Shown: in pieces, positions 32,327-44,774 of the stretch
Position numbering within the stretch: the first letter of the stretch is position 1
Layout: each line of letters opens with the position of its first letter
NCBI GenBank assembly: GCA_013299055.1
Contig: JAAFKB010000012.1
Location: 1-58,217 of the forward strand
Length of the DNA stretch: 58,217 nt
Reading direction: 5' to 3'
Origin: Sphaerotilus sp.
GTDB taxonomy: Bacteria > Pseudomonadota > Gammaproteobacteria > Burkholderiales > Burkholderiaceae_C
The notes under the pieces: model-generated
Told to the model about the DNA's origin: nothing
Database searches by the model: none
Seen by the model: only the letters and a program-made list of their open reading frames with translations
Made by a program: the position numbers and the translations under genes

Positions 32327-32348
32327 TGATTGATTTACAAGGGATATT
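32327..32348. promoter_or_regulatory. Half-conserved SoxR-type box upstream of PepSY/cytochrome b
   Basis: On the minus strand AATATC is followed, after ten bases, by CAATCA; only one half-site fits the AATATC-N10-GATATT pattern. It lies 85-106 bp before the PepSY start. Position and half-site are suggestive only. Confidence 0.3.
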
Positions 32349-32462
32349 GTTTTTTCTTCTGGGCTTGCTCGTTCATGAACGACTCAGCTTCAGGCGCATA
32401 TGCCCCAGTGTGCCGGGCGGTGTGGGTGAAATCCCCCGGTGCAGATCCCCCAGGCCACCCGG

Positions 32463-33896
<1,434 letters not shown>

Positions 33897-33899
33897 CGC

Positions 33900-35270
33900 T
33901 CAAAGGTCCGTCACGGGCAGGCGCAGGCGCACCGTGGTGCCCCGGCCGCGCTGGCTGCTCAGGTGGATGTCGCCGCCAGCCCGCTCGATGACCCGCCGCG
34001 CCAGCGCCAGGCCCATGCCGAAGCCGCGCGACTTGGTGGTGTAGAACGGGCGAAAAACGGCCTTGAGCTGGCCGGGGTGCAGGCCCTCGCCGTTGTCGGT
34101 GATGCACAGGGTGGTGGTGTGGCCGCGCCGGCGCCCTCGCAGCAGGATCCGACCGTGTGCGGTCGTGGCCTCGCAGGCGTTGGTGAGCAGCGACTGCAGC
34201 ACCTGGGTCAGCAGCACCGGGTCGATCGCCAGGTGACCAAGCGACGGGTGCAGGTCGAGGCGCAAGTGCTTGTCCTGGCGCGCCAGGTCCGGCTGCAGCC
34301 GTGCCACCAGCCGGAGAATCACCTCGTCGAGGTCAGCGGTTGACCCGAAGGGCTGCGGCGTGTCGGCCGCGGACGGGCTGGCGTAGGACAACAGGGTCCG
34401 CACCAGCGATTCGATCCGATCGGCATCCCGCATGATCTGTGCCTGCACCCCGTCCGGATCACCCACCAGCGCGGCCTGCAGCTCGGCCGTGCTGCGGATC
34501 GCCCCCAGCGGGTTGCGGATGCTGTGTGCCACGGTGGCCGAGATCTCGCCGACCAGGGCCAGTGCTTCCCCCTCGACCAACTGGTGCTGCTGCTGCCGCA
34601 GCGCCTGTTCGGTGTGCCGCACGAACCCGACCAGCACGAGGAACAGGCAGGTGCCCCCCAGCACGGCACTGGTCCAGACCAGCCGCTGACCCGATCGGAT
34701 GGCGTGCAGCAGGTCGAGCGGCTGGCGGTACAGCTCGATCACCCCCAGCACGGTGCGGCCGTCACGGGCGAGCACCGGGGCATAGTGCTCGATGTAGCGG
34801 GTGGTGTCCGTGTCCATGAGCATGTGCTCGGGCTTGGTCGGTTCGCCGTGGTGGGTGCTGATCTCCACGACGATCTCCTTGTTCAGCGCCCGCACCAGTT
34901 CAGGGTTGTCGGGGAAGGTCTGGCCGATCAGCTCCGGGCGGCTGGACCAGAGCATGCGGTACTGCGGCGTGTAGATGTTGGCGCGCAGCACATCGGGCAT
35001 CGCGGCGATGTGGGCGAAGAATTCGGCGAACTCGGGGCTTCGGCCGATGTCGCCGGTCTGGAACGCTTCGGCGATGTGCTGGCTGTTGGCGATGCTCTGC
35101 ACGAAGTTGCGGCTGACGGTGGCGTCACGCTGCAGCATCTGTGCTTCGATGAAACCCGACAGCATGCTCGCCAGGGTGGCACTGAACAGGCCGATGGACA
35201 GCGTTCCCACCACCACGAATCGGCGCAGCACATGGAAAGTCTTCAACGCGGTCCCGTGTTCCTCGTTCAT
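33900..35270 (-). CDS. Sensor histidine kinase of the NtrC-type pair
   Basis: 456 residues. Two membrane helices (about 17-38 and 205-225) bracket a periplasmic sensor of some 170 residues that contains YTPQYRMLWSSRPELIGQTF, a dCache-like stretch. HisKA follows with VAHSIRNPLGAIRSTAE, and HATPase with LTNACEATTAHG, CITDNGEGLH and GFGMGLALARRVIERAGG. There are no receiver or PAS domains. It is transcribed with the downstream regulator, 82 bp after fccB on the same strand. The stimulus is not apparent; a sulfur compound is a contextual guess. Confidence 0.9.
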   Translation of the reverse strand: MNEEHGTALKTFHVLRRFVVVGTLSIGLFSATLASMLSGFIEAQMLQRDATVSRNFVQSIANSQHIAEAFQTGDIGRSPEFAEFFAHIAAMPDVLRANIYTPQYRMLWSSRPELIGQTFPDNPELVRALNKEIVVEISTHHGEPTKPEHMLMDTDTTRYIEHYAPVLARDGRTVLGVIELYRQPLDLLHAIRSGQRLVWTSAVLGGTCLFLVLVGFVRHTEQALRQQQHQLVEGEALALVGEISATVAHSIRNPLGAIRSTAELQAALVGDPDGVQAQIMRDADRIESLVRTLLSYASPSAADTPQPFGSTADLDEVILRLVARLQPDLARQDKHLRLDLHPSLGHLAIDPVLLTQVLQSLLTNACEATTAHGRILLRGRRRGHTTTLCITDNGEGLHPGQLKAVFRPFYTTKSRGFGMGLALARRVIERAGGDIHLSSQRGRGTTVRLRLPVTDL

Positions 35271-35352
35271 CCTGGCGGGATGATAGGACGAACGAGGTGT
35301 GCGGGACGACCCGTGGCCGTCGGACGCGCCACCGGGTCGCGGGGCGTCAGCT

Positions 35353-36633
35353 TCAGCTCAGCATGTCCGCCCAGATGTTCTTCGCCCACGCATCCGCATA
35401 GCGCCCCTCGACTTCCGAGCGCAGCGCCGACACCCCGCCCGATCCGGCGATCGGGAAGAAGCTCTTCTTGTCCTTCTGGTACTCGTGGACGCTGGCGACG
35501 TGGATCGCCTGCTGGTCATCGACGAAGCTCAGGCAGACATTGGTCAGCATCGGGCTCGGGTTGATCTCCAGGCCCTGCAGCTCGGCCACGATCGCGGCGG
35601 CCGTGACCTTGGCGTGCGAGTTGGCCATGTGACCCGACTTGGGCATGCCGGTGGCGATCTGGATCGCGTCGCCGATGACGTGGATGTCCTTGGCGGCGGT
35701 GGACTCGAAGTTCAGGAAGTTCACATGGCACCAGCGGCCGTTGGCGTTCGCCAGCCCGGTCTGCACCGCCAGCGCCCCGGCCCGCATCACCGGCAGCACG
35801 TTCAGCACGTCCGCCTTCACGTCGTCCTGGACCTCGAACTTGACGGTCTTCGTCCGGCCATCGACGCTCATGACCTTGTGCTGCGGCCGGTACTCGACCA
35901 TGCCGCCGTACAGGTCCGCCCACGCCTTCTTGAACAGCGCCGGCTTGGAGGTCACGTCCGGGTTGGCGTCCAGGATCAGCACCTTGGACTTGGGCTTGGC
36001 CTTCTTGAAGTAGGCGGCGATGACGCTGGCGCGCTCGTAGGGACCGGGCGGGCAGCGGTAGGGCGCCTCGGGGATGGTGATGGCGTAGGTGCCGCCGTCG
36101 CGCATGGCTTCGAGCTGCTGGCGCAGGGCCATCGTCTCGCCACCGGCCTTCCAGGCGTGCAGCACCTGACCGGCTTCATGGGCCGCTTTCAGCCCTTCCG
36201 TCTGCTGCCACATGAAGTCGATGCCGGGCGACATCACGAGCTTGTCGTACTGCACCACGGTGCCGCCCGCCAGCGTCGCGGTCTTCTTCGCCGCGTCCAC
36301 CGAGGTGACCATGTCGTGGACGATGCGCACGCCGTGCTGGCTGCCGAGACCGTCATACGGGCTGGTGATGTCGGCCATCTTGCGCTGACCGCCGATCACC
36401 AGGTTCGACACCGGGCACGACACGAACTGCCGGTTCGGCTCGACCATCATCACGTCGATCTTGTAGTCCGACAGCAGGCGGATGTACTTCGACGCCGTGG
36501 CGCCGCCGTAGCCGCCGCCGATGACCAGCACCTTGGCCTTGGACGCCGAGGGGCCGCCGAGCATCGACGCGCAGCCGGTCAGGCCGAGCGAGCCGCCCGC
36601 GATCAGGCCCTGGAGGAGATGTCTGCGTTGCAT
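35353..36633 (-). CDS. fccB: Flavocytochrome c sulfide dehydrogenase, flavoprotein subunit (FccB/SoxF)
   Basis: 426 residues. A Tat-like leader (MQRRHLLQGLIAGGSLGLTG) precedes an FAD fold starting KVLVIGGGYGGATASKYIR. The redox cysteines of the sulfide site are visible in NRQFVSCPVSNLVIGG and PEAPYRCPPGPYERAS. FAD contacts recur in KDIHVIGDA, and the family C-terminal dimer segment ends the protein. The enzyme oxidises sulfide in the periplasm and passes electrons to the cytochrome subunit, whose gene lies 22 bp upstream. Confidence 0.92.
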   Translation of the reverse strand: MQRRHLLQGLIAGGSLGLTGCASMLGGPSASKAKVLVIGGGYGGATASKYIRLLSDYKIDVMMVEPNRQFVSCPVSNLVIGGQRKMADITSPYDGLGSQHGVRIVHDMVTSVDAAKKTATLAGGTVVQYDKLVMSPGIDFMWQQTEGLKAAHEAGQVLHAWKAGGETMALRQQLEAMRDGGTYAITIPEAPYRCPPGPYERASVIAAYFKKAKPKSKVLILDANPDVTSKPALFKKAWADLYGGMVEYRPQHKVMSVDGRTKTVKFEVQDDVKADVLNVLPVMRAGALAVQTGLANANGRWCHVNFLNFESTAAKDIHVIGDAIQIATGMPKSGHMANSHAKVTAAAIVAELQGLEINPSPMLTNVCLSFVDDQQAIHVASVHEYQKDKKSFFPIAGSGGVSALRSEVEGRYADAWAKNIWADMLS

Positions 36634-36655
36634 GGTGAAAACTCCTGGGACTGGT

Positions 36656-37006
36656 TTATTTCTGGGCGGGTTGCGCGGCGAAATACTTCGCCAGCGCGGC
36701 GAGCTGCTCGGGGGAGTAGCCCTTGGTGATCTGGTGCATGACCGTGGCCTGGCGCTGGCCGGAGCGGAAAGCCATCAACTGCGTCTGCAGGTAGTCCTGT
36801 GGCATGCCGGCCAGACCGATCAGTGCCTCGCCCGCGACGGCGCGGCCCTCGGTGCCGTGGCATTGGGCGCAGGTGGCGGCCAGGGCGCGCATGTGCAGGC
36901 GCTGTGCCCCCTGGTCTTGGGCCTGGGCGGCGGTGGCACTCAGCAGGCCGGCGCTGCACAGCAGCACACCGGTCAGCCAGCGGGTGGCGACGGATGGTCG
37001 GGACAT
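36656..37006 (-). CDS. fccA: Monohaem cytochrome c subunit of flavocytochrome c (FccA/SoxE)
   Basis: 116 residues with a signal peptide (RWLTGVLLCSAGLLSATAAQA), one CAQCH haem site at residues 46-50 and the family C-terminal pattern QLMAFRSGQRQATVMHQITKGYSPEQLAALAKYFAAQ. The ATG at 37004-37006 is preceded by AGGAGAG. The frame stays open far upstream, but that is high-GC read-through. Co-transcribed with fccB. Confidence 0.9.
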   Translation of the reverse strand: MSRPSVATRWLTGVLLCSAGLLSATAAQAQDQGAQRLHMRALAATCAQCHGTEGRAVAGEALIGLAGMPQDYLQTQLMAFRSGQRQATVMHQITKGYSPEQLAALAKYFAAQPAQK

Positions 37007-37079
37007 GGAAAACTCTCCTGAGAGCAAGGGATTGGATCGCCCGTTCGAGGGCAGACCTGCGGACCGATATAGTGTCTGG

Positions 37080-37101
37080 AATATCATTGCATACGAATGT
37101 A
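37080..37101. promoter_or_regulatory. Candidate SoxR box 4 between fccA and the TlpA-like gene
   Basis: AATATCATTG, identical to the left half of boxes 1 and 3, is followed by a weak right half AATGTA. It lies in the 123-bp divergent promoter region shared by fccAB and the thioredoxin gene, so one bound repressor could control both directions. Confidence 0.45.
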
Positions 37102-37129
37102 GTATTTTCCCGAATCTTGCCACACGGGG

Positions 37130-37690
37130 ATGAACGTGATGACCCATGAAACGTGCCGGACGCCCCGGCTGCCCCGGCTGCCAAGCCGTCGCCGGGTGTG
37201 CAGCGGGATGCTGGCCTTGCCGTGGCTGGCGGCGGGGTCTCTTGTGCAGGCGACCCCGACCATGACCCCGACCGCGATCGGCCAGCCGGTGCCGTGGCCC
37301 ACGGTGCATCTGCTGGACGGGCGCCGCGTGGACGCCGGGGCGGTGCAGGGGCGGGCGGTGGTGGTGGTCTTCTTCGCCACCGACTGCGGTTACTGCCAGC
37401 GCCACAACCAGCGGCTGGACAAGCTGGTGCGGGCCAGCGGGGCGCTGCCGCTGACGGTGATCGCTGCCGCGTATGACCGTGATCCGGCGGTGGTGGCCGC
37501 GTACCTGGCACGCCACGGCCACGCCTTTCCCGCGACGCTCGACGCGGCGGTCCTGCGTCCGGTGCTCACGGCGCGGCGCAGCTACCCGATGACCTGCGTG
37601 ATCGACCGTCAAGGGGTGCTGCGCGAGGTGATCCCGGGCGAGATGGCCGAGGACGACGTGATGGGGCTGGCCAAGTGGGCAAGAAGCTGA
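37130..37690 (+). CDS. Periplasmic TlpA/ResA-like thioredoxin (SoxW-type)
   Basis: 186 residues with an export signal (RRRVCSGMLALPWLAAGSLVQA) and a thioredoxin fold: VVVVFFATDCGYCQRHNQRLDKL with active-site Cys86 and Cys89, PMTCVIDRQGVLREV carrying the cis-Pro region. TlpA-like proteins keep periplasmic thiols or c-haem sites reduced, as SoxW/SoxS do for SoxYZ. It is divergent from fccAB and shares its operator region. No CcdA/SoxV electron donor is found in the window. The start could be ATG 37130 or 37139. Confidence 0.8.
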   Translation: MNVMTHETCRTPRLPRLPSRRRVCSGMLALPWLAAGSLVQATPTMTPTAIGQPVPWPTVHLLDGRRVDAGAVQGRAVVVVFFATDCGYCQRHNQRLDKLVRASGALPLTVIAAAYDRDPAVVAAYLARHGHAFPATLDAAVLRPVLTARRSYPMTCVIDRQGVLREVIPGEMAEDDVMGLAKWARS

Positions 37691-37768
37691 GAGGGGCTGT
37701 CTCGGATAGTGCTCAATGGGTTGCGGTGGCTGCCGATAGACACGGCTCCTGTCGGATGGTCGCCCTTC

Positions 37769-39100
37769 ATGCCCGCGTCTGCCACGCCCCGATTCCGTCT
37801 GCTGCGTTTCTTCTCGATCACCTGTCTGGTTGGCATCGTCGTGGTGATGGTGGGCCTGATCCTGGCCTACCGTGCCCTGACGCTGGAACATCTGGTCGAG
37901 CATGAAAGCCGCGCCAACGCCAGCCTGACGCGGGCATTCGCCAACACCACCTGGGAGCGTTACCGCGATTTCGTGGTCACGGCACCGGGGCGCGGGCGCG
38001 AGTCGCTGCTGGCCGATGCCCGCATGGCCATGCTGCAGGCCGAGATCCGCCAGCAGATGCAGGGGCTGCAGGTGGTCAAGGTCAAGGTCTACACGCCGCA
38101 AGGGCTGACGGTGTTCTCGACCGAAGTCGGCCAGATCGGCGAGGACAAGTCCGCCGCCCCAGGGCTGATCGCGGCCAGGGCAGGCGAGGTCGTCAGCAGC
38201 CTGAGCTACCGCGAGAAGTTCAACGCCTTCGAGGGGGAAATCTCCGACCGCAACCTGATGTCCTCCTACGTGCCGGTGGGCCGGGCGGCGGGTGGCGGAC
38301 CGGAGGCGGTGTTCGAGATCTATTCCGACGTGACCGTGCTGCTGGAGCATGAACAGGAGGCCCAGTGGCAGGTGTCGGGGCTGGTGCTGGGGTTGTTGCT
38401 GGCGCTGTACGTGTTCCTGTACTTCATGGTGCGCCGGGCGGATCGGGTGATCGAGCGGCAGCGGCGCGAGCGGGCGGCCCAGGAGCGTGCCATGCGCCAC
38501 CAGGCCCACCACGACTTGCTCACGGGCTTGCCCAACCGGCTGAGTTTCGGACCTCGGCTGGAGCGGGCACTGGCGCAAGCCACCCGCACCGGCCAGTCTG
38601 GCGCCCTGCTGTTCATCGACCTCGACCGCTTCAAGCAGGTCAATGACCGCCTTGGCCACGTAGCCGGAGACCGGTTGCTCAAGGTGGTGGCCGAGCGGAT
38701 GCGCGCGGTGCTGCGCCAGGAGGACCGGCTGTTCCGCATGGGCGGGGACGAATTCACTGCCATCCTGTCGGTGGTGGACAGTGCGCTGGAAGTGGCGCGG
38801 CTGGCCGGTCGGCTGCGTCTGGCGGCATCGCAGCCCGTGGTCATCGAGGGGCGGGAGGCGTCGGTCGGCGCCACGATCGGCATCGTGCTGTTTCCTGGCT
38901 CGGCCAGCGGCGTCGGCACCGAGATGGCGGAAGACTTGCTGCGTCGGGCCGACGCGGCGATGTACCGGGCCAAGGCGCAGGGGCGGGGCACGCACGCCTT
39001 CCACGGGGACGAAGTGCCCGGCACGTTCGTCAGCCCTGCGGGTTCGCCAGCCAGGGCCGGTCATGCGCGGCCAGATGTGTCTCCCCTTCTTCCAGGATGA
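37769..39100 (+). CDS. Membrane diguanylate cyclase (GGDEF)
   Basis: 443 residues from the ATG at 37769 (a GTG at 37709 is possible). Two membrane helices (about 10-33 and 200-220) flank a periplasmic four-helix or Cache-like sensor containing QGLQVVKVKVYTPQGLTVFSTEVG. The GGDEF domain has LTGLPNRLSF, DLDRFKQVNDRLGH and intact RMGGDEFTAIL; there is no EAL domain, so it should make c-di-GMP. The 3' end runs 71 nt into the convergent cbbR gene. Confidence 0.88.
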   Translation: MPASATPRFRLLRFFSITCLVGIVVVMVGLILAYRALTLEHLVEHESRANASLTRAFANTTWERYRDFVVTAPGRGRESLLADARMAMLQAEIRQQMQGLQVVKVKVYTPQGLTVFSTEVGQIGEDKSAAPGLIAARAGEVVSSLSYREKFNAFEGEISDRNLMSSYVPVGRAAGGGPEAVFEIYSDVTVLLEHEQEAQWQVSGLVLGLLLALYVFLYFMVRRADRVIERQRRERAAQERAMRHQAHHDLLTGLPNRLSFGPRLERALAQATRTGQSGALLFIDLDRFKQVNDRLGHVAGDRLLKVVAERMRAVLRQEDRLFRMGGDEFTAILSVVDSALEVARLAGRLRLAASQPVVIEGREASVGATIGIVLFPGSASGVGTEMAEDLLRRADAAMYRAKAQGRGTHAFHGDEVPGTFVSPAGSPARAGHARPDVSPLLPG

Positions 39101-39980
39101 AGTAACGCAGCGCCTCGGCGGCCGGTGACAGCAGCCGCGACTGCAGATGCACCACGTTCCAGGTGCGGATCAGCGGCGTGTGCGCGACCTCGACCCGTGC
39201 GATCTCGCCCGTGCGCAGCTCCAGCCCGAGCGTGTGCAGCGACAGGAAGCTCAGCCCCATCCCGGCCATCACCGCCTGCTTGAGCGTCTCGTTGCTCGGC
39301 ATCTCCATGGCGATGCGCGGTGTCAGGTGGTGTTCGGCGAAGAAGCGGTCCATCAGCGCCCGTGTCCCCGACCCCTGCTCGCGCACCACCAGCGGGTGGT
39401 GCGCGAGGGCGGCCAGGGCTTCCTGCGGCGTGTGGTCGTCGCGCAGGATCGGGTGGCCGGGCGGCGCGACGAAGACGTGCGGATGCGCCGCGAACGGCTC
39501 GGCCCGGCAGGCCAGCTCCCTCGGCGGGCGCCCCATGACGGCCAGATCGACCTCGCCCGCCTCCAGCAGCCGCACCAGCTCCTCCCGGTTGCCGCCGACG
39601 CGCAGTTGCAGCTCGACGCCCGGATGCTCGTCGCGGAAGCGGGCCAGCAGCCGGGGGATGAAGTATTTGGCCGTCGCCACCAGCCCGACCGTCAGCCGTC
39701 CGGTGTCGAGGTGGCGCAGACGGGCCATGGCGGTCTCGGCGTCCTTTAGCGTGGCGAGCACCTTGCGGGCATAGACCAGGAAGTATTCGCCGCCGGTGCT
39801 CAGCGACACCTTGCGCCCCTGGCGATCGAACAGCGGCAAGCCCACGGCCTCTTCCAGCTCCTTGACCTGCATCGTCACGGCGGGTGGCGTCAGGTGGAGC
39901 TGCTCGGCCGCCCGCACGAAGCTCAGGTGGCGGGCCACCTCGACGAAGACGCGCAACTGGCGCAGGGTCAGGTTCTTCAT
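39030..39980 (-). CDS. cbbR: LysR-type activator of Calvin-cycle genes
   Basis: 316 residues. The N-terminal HTH (LRQLRVFVEVARHLSFVRAAEQLHLTPPAVTMQVKELEEAVGLPLFDR) is followed by an effector domain with GLVATAKYFIPRLLARF and MEMPSNETLKQAVMAGMGLSFLS, both typical of CbbR. It is divergent from cbbL across a 122-bp regulatory gap with a LysR-type dyad. CbbR senses Calvin-cycle metabolites such as RuBP. The ATG at 39978-39980 fits the family; the open frame further upstream would run through the promoter. Its 3' end overlaps the diguanylate cyclase gene. Confidence 0.93.
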   Translation of the reverse strand: MKNLTLRQLRVFVEVARHLSFVRAAEQLHLTPPAVTMQVKELEEAVGLPLFDRQGRKVSLSTGGEYFLVYARKVLATLKDAETAMARLRHLDTGRLTVGLVATAKYFIPRLLARFRDEHPGVELQLRVGGNREELVRLLEAGEVDLAVMGRPPRELACRAEPFAAHPHVFVAPPGHPILRDDHTPQEALAALAHHPLVVREQGSGTRALMDRFFAEHHLTPRIAMEMPSNETLKQAVMAGMGLSFLSLHTLGLELRTGEIARVEVAHTPLIRTWNVVHLQSRLLSPAAEALRYFILEEGETHLAAHDRPWLANPQG

Positions 39981-39993
39981 GGCGTCTGTGGAT

Positions 39994-40012
39994 GATTCAG
40001 TGATTCTGAATC
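39994..40012. promoter_or_regulatory. CbbR operator: GATTCAG-N5-CTGAATC
   Basis: A perfect 7-bp inverted repeat with a TGATT centre lies between cbbR and cbbL, 13 bp before the cbbR start. It contains the LysR-type T-N11-A core (TCAGTGATTCTGA). It probably serves both cbbR autoregulation and activation of the cbb operon. Confidence 0.7.
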
Positions 40013-40045
40013 GAAAGCCAACAAGATGTGAATTTACCTTATTGA

Positions 40046-41569
<1,524 letters not shown>

Positions 41570-41601
41570 ACCGGCCTGAGCCTGCCCGAGGAGATTCCAC
41601 C

Positions 41602-42036
41602 ATGATGACCAACCCCACCGGCCGCCTCACGCAAGGCCAGTTCAGCTTCCTGCCCGACCTGACGGACGACGAGGTCCGCGCCCAGATCCAGTACGGGCTG
41701 GACCGCGGCTACGCCTGGAGCGTCGAGTACACCGACGACCCGCACCCGCGCAACACCTACTGGGAGATGCACGGGCTGCCGATGTTCGACCTGCGCGACG
41801 CGGGCGGCGTGATGGCGGAGCTGCAGGGCTGCCGCGCTGCCTTCCCCGGCCACTACATCCGGCTGATGGCGTTCTCGTCGGTGCGCGGCGTCGAGTCGAT
41901 CACGATGAGCTTCATCGTCAACCGGCCCGCGAACGAACCCGGTTTCGGGCTGGTGCGCCAGGAGATGCAGGGCCGCAGCCTGCGCTACACGGTCCACAGC
42001 TACACCACCGACCGCCCCGAAGGCGAGCGGTACTGA
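41602..42036 (+). CDS. cbbS: RuBisCO small subunit
   Basis: 144 residues with TQGQFSFLPDLTDDEVRAQI, DPHPRNTYWEMHGLPMFDLRD and the C-terminal extension after FIVNRPANEPGFGL that red-type small subunits use to form a central beta-barrel. GAGGAGA precedes the ATG at 41602 (a second ATG follows directly). Gap to cbbL is 32 bp. Confidence 0.96.
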   Translation: MMTNPTGRLTQGQFSFLPDLTDDEVRAQIQYGLDRGYAWSVEYTDDPHPRNTYWEMHGLPMFDLRDAGGVMAELQGCRAAFPGHYIRLMAFSSVRGVESITMSFIVNRPANEPGFGLVRQEMQGRSLRYTVHSYTTDRPEGERY

Positions 42037-42054
42037 GCCGCCGAGGTCACCGCC

Positions 42055-42735
42055 ATGCACCGCATCGCCCCGTCCATCCTGTCCGCCGACTTCGCCCGCC
42101 TGGGCGACGAGGTGCGAGATGTCCTCGCCGCTGGCGCCGACTGGATCCACTTCGACGTGATGGACAACCATTACGTGCCCAACCTGACCTTCGGGCCGAT
42201 GGTCTGCCAGGCGCTGAAGAAGCACGCCGTCAAGCCCGACGGCACGCCCGCGCCGATCGACGTGCATCTGATGGTCTCGCCCGTTGACGCGCTGGCGCAG
42301 GCGTTCTGCAAGGCCGGCGCGGATCTGGTGAGCTTCCACCCCGATGCCTCGGCCCATGTCGATCGCACCTTGCAGCTCATCCGCGCCGAGGGCTGCCGCA
42401 CCGGGCTGGCCTTCAACCCTGCCGAGCCGCTGGACGTGCTGGAGTGGGTGATCGAGCGGGTGGACCTGATCCTGATCATGAGCGTGAACCCCGGCTTCGG
42501 CGGGCAGAGCTTCATCGACTCGGCGCTGCGCAAGATCGAACGGGCCCGCAAGCTCATCGACGCGAGCGGGCGGGACATCCGGCTCGAAGTCGATGGCGGG
42601 ATCAAGGCCGACAACATCCGCCGCGTGGCGGACGCCGGGGCGGACACCTTCGTGGCGGGCAGCGCGATCTTCAACGCCCCCGACTACGCCCGCGTGATCG
42701 ACGCGATGCGCACGGCGCTGGGAGCCCCGCGATGA
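42055..42735 (+). CDS. cbbE: Ribulose-phosphate 3-epimerase
   Basis: 226 residues, TIM barrel. Signatures are [55 protein letters not shown] and [12 protein letters not shown]. It interconverts xylulose-5-P and ribulose-5-P, regenerating the RuBisCO substrate. It sits unusually between cbbS and cbbX. The stop overlaps the cbbX start as ATGA. Confidence 0.95.
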   Translation: MHRIAPSILSADFARLGDEVRDVLAAGADWIHFDVMDNHYVPNLTFGPMVCQALKKHAVKPDGTPAPIDVHLMVSPVDALAQAFCKAGADLVSFHPDASAHVDRTLQLIRAEGCRTGLAFNPAEPLDVLEWVIERVDLILIMSVNPGFGGQSFIDSALRKIERARKLIDASGRDIRLEVDGGIKADNIRRVADAGADTFVAGSAIFNAPDYARVIDAMRTALGAPR

Positions 42736-43607
42736 CCGAACCCCGCACCGTCGGCGAGGTGCTGCAGCAGAGCCAGATCGAAGCGGTGATGGACGAACTC
42801 GACCGTGACCTCGTCGGCCTGCAGCCCGTCAAGCAGCGCATCCGCGACATCGCCGCGCTGCTGGTGATCGACCGCCTGCGCGGCAGCTTCGGGCTGAACG
42901 CGCAGGCGCCGAGCCTGCACATGAGCTTCACCGGCAACCCCGGCACCGGCAAGACCACCGTGGCGCTGCGCATGGCCGAGATCCTGCACCGGCTCGGCTA
43001 CGTCCGCAAAGGCCACCTCGTCGCGGTGACCCGCGACGACCTGGTGGGCCAGTACATCGGCCACACGGCACCCAAGACCCGCGAGATCCTGAAGAAGGCG
43101 ATGGGCGGCGTGCTGTTCATCGACGAGGCGTACTACCTCTACCGCCCCGAGAACGAGCGCGACTACGGCCAGGAGGCGATCGAGATCCTGCTGCAGGTGA
43201 TGGAGAACCAGCGCGACGACCTCGTGGTGATCGTCGCTGGCTACCGCGACCGGATGGACACCTTCTTCCAGTCCAACCCCGGCCTGAGCAGCCGCATCGC
43301 GCACCACCTCGATTTCCCGGACTACGCGGCCGACGAGCTGCTGGCGATCGCCGACCGGATGCTGGCGGCGCAGCACTACCGCTTCGGCGACGGCGCACGC
43401 GACACCTTCGCCCGCTACCTCGACCTGCGCCTGCAGCAGCCGCATTTCGCCAACGCCCGCAGCGTGCGCAACGCCCTGGACCGTGCCCGGCTGCGCCAGG
43501 CCAGCCGGCTGTTCGCCGAGCGCGACCGCGTGCTCGACGCCGAGCGGCTCGGCACGCTGGAGGCGCCGGACATCGCCGCGAGCCGGGTGTTCGCCGCCGC
43601 GCCCTGA
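42732..43607 (+). CDS. cbbX: Red-type RuBisCO activase CbbX (AAA+)
   Basis: 291 residues. Walker A GNPGTGKT at 68-75, pore region near [17 protein letters not shown], Walker [12 protein letters not shown], sensor and Arg-finger region [17 protein letters not shown]. CbbX hexamers remodel red-type RuBisCO by pulling on the large-subunit C terminus to release inhibitory sugar phosphates. The start overlaps the epimerase stop. Confidence 0.96.
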   Translation: MTEPRTVGEVLQQSQIEAVMDELDRDLVGLQPVKQRIRDIAALLVIDRLRGSFGLNAQAPSLHMSFTGNPGTGKTTVALRMAEILHRLGYVRKGHLVAVTRDDLVGQYIGHTAPKTREILKKAMGGVLFIDEAYYLYRPENERDYGQEAIEILLQVMENQRDDLVVIVAGYRDRMDTFFQSNPGLSSRIAHHLDFPDYAADELLAIADRMLAAQHYRFGDGARDTFARYLDLRLQQPHFANARSVRNALDRARLRQASRLFAERDRVLDAERLGTLEAPDIAASRVFAAAP

Positions 43608-43657
43608 ACCTGAATCCGCATCCGAATGAACCCCCGCATCCCCGAGGAGAGTTGTCC

Positions 43658-44758
43658 ATGCCCCTGTCCAGCCGGTCCACGCTGACCCAGTACCTGATCG
43701 AGGAACGCCGCCGATTTCCCGAAGCGGGCGGGGCGCTGAACGCGCTGATCCTCGATGTCGCGCTCGCGTGCAAGGCGATTGCACGGGCCGTCGCGTTCGG
43801 CGAGCTGGGCGATGCGATGGGCGATGCCGGTGCCGCCTCGGTCCAGGGCGGCGCGGTCAACGTGCAGGGCGAGGAGCAGAAGAAGCTCGACGTGCTGAGC
43901 AACGAGGTCTTCCTGCGCCGCAACGAGTGGTCGGGCTGTCTGGCCGGCATGGCGTCCGAGGAGATGGCGGCGCCGTACCAGATCCCGGCCGAGCACCTGC
44001 GTGGCCACTACCTGCTGGTGTTCGACCCGCTCGACGGTTCGTCCAACATCGACGTGAACGTGTCGGTGGGCAGCATCTTCTCCATCCTGCGGGCGCCCCA
44101 GGACGTGATCGACAGCGGGCGCGATGTCGTCGAGGCCGATTTCCTGCAGCCCGGCACGGCGCAGGTCGCGGCGGGCTACGCGCTCTACGGCCCGACGACG
44201 ATGTTCATGCTCAGCGTCGGCAACGGCGTCGCGGGCTTCACGCTGAACCCGAACCTCGGCGAGTTCATGCTGACGCACCGCGACGTGCGCGTGCCCGAGG
44301 ACACCCGCGAGTTCGCGATCAACGCCTCGAACGCCCGCTTCTGGGAGCCGCCGGTCAAGCGGTACGTCGATGAGTGCCTCGCCGGCGCGACTGGGCCACG
44401 CGGCAAGGACTTCAACATGCGCTGGATCGCCTCGATGGTGGCCGAGGCGCACCGCATCCTGATGCGCGGCGGCGTGTTCATGTACCCGCGCGACACCAAG
44501 GACGCGGGCAAGCCCGGCCGGCTGCGGCTGCTGTACGAGGCGAACCCGGTCGGCTTCCTGATCGAGCAGGCGGGCGGACGCGCCTCGACCGGGCGGCAGG
44601 CGGTGCTGGGCGTGGCGCCGTCGTCGCTGCACCAGCGCATCGGGCTGGTGTTCGGCTCGAAGCACGAGGTCGAGCGCATCGAGCGTTACCACCGCGAGCC
44701 GCCGCCACGCGAGCTGCGCAACCCGCTGTTCAGCGAACGCAGCCTGTTCCGCGACTGA
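43658..44758 (+). CDS. cbbF: Class I fructose-1,6-bisphosphatase
   Basis: 366 residues. Metal and phosphate signatures are [39 protein letters not shown] and [27 protein letters not shown]. It removes the 1-phosphate of fructose-1,6-bisphosphate, and in some CbbF enzymes that of sedoheptulose-1,7-bisphosphate. ATG 43658 follows GAGGAGA. Part of the cbb operon, which itself lacks an aldolase. Confidence 0.95.
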   Translation: MPLSSRSTLTQYLIEERRRFPEAGGALNALILDVALACKAIARAVAFGELGDAMGDAGAASVQGGAVNVQGEEQKKLDVLSNEVFLRRNEWSGCLAGMASEEMAAPYQIPAEHLRGHYLLVFDPLDGSSNIDVNVSVGSIFSILRAPQDVIDSGRDVVEADFLQPGTAQVAAGYALYGPTTMFMLSVGNGVAGFTLNPNLGEFMLTHRDVRVPEDTREFAINASNARFWEPPVKRYVDECLAGATGPRGKDFNMRWIASMVAEAHRILMRGGVFMYPRDTKDAGKPGRLRLLYEANPVGFLIEQAGGRASTGRQAVLGVAPSSLHQRIGLVFGSKHEVERIERYHREPPPRELRNPLFSERSLFRD

Positions 44759-44774
44759 AGCCCAGGAGACCCCC

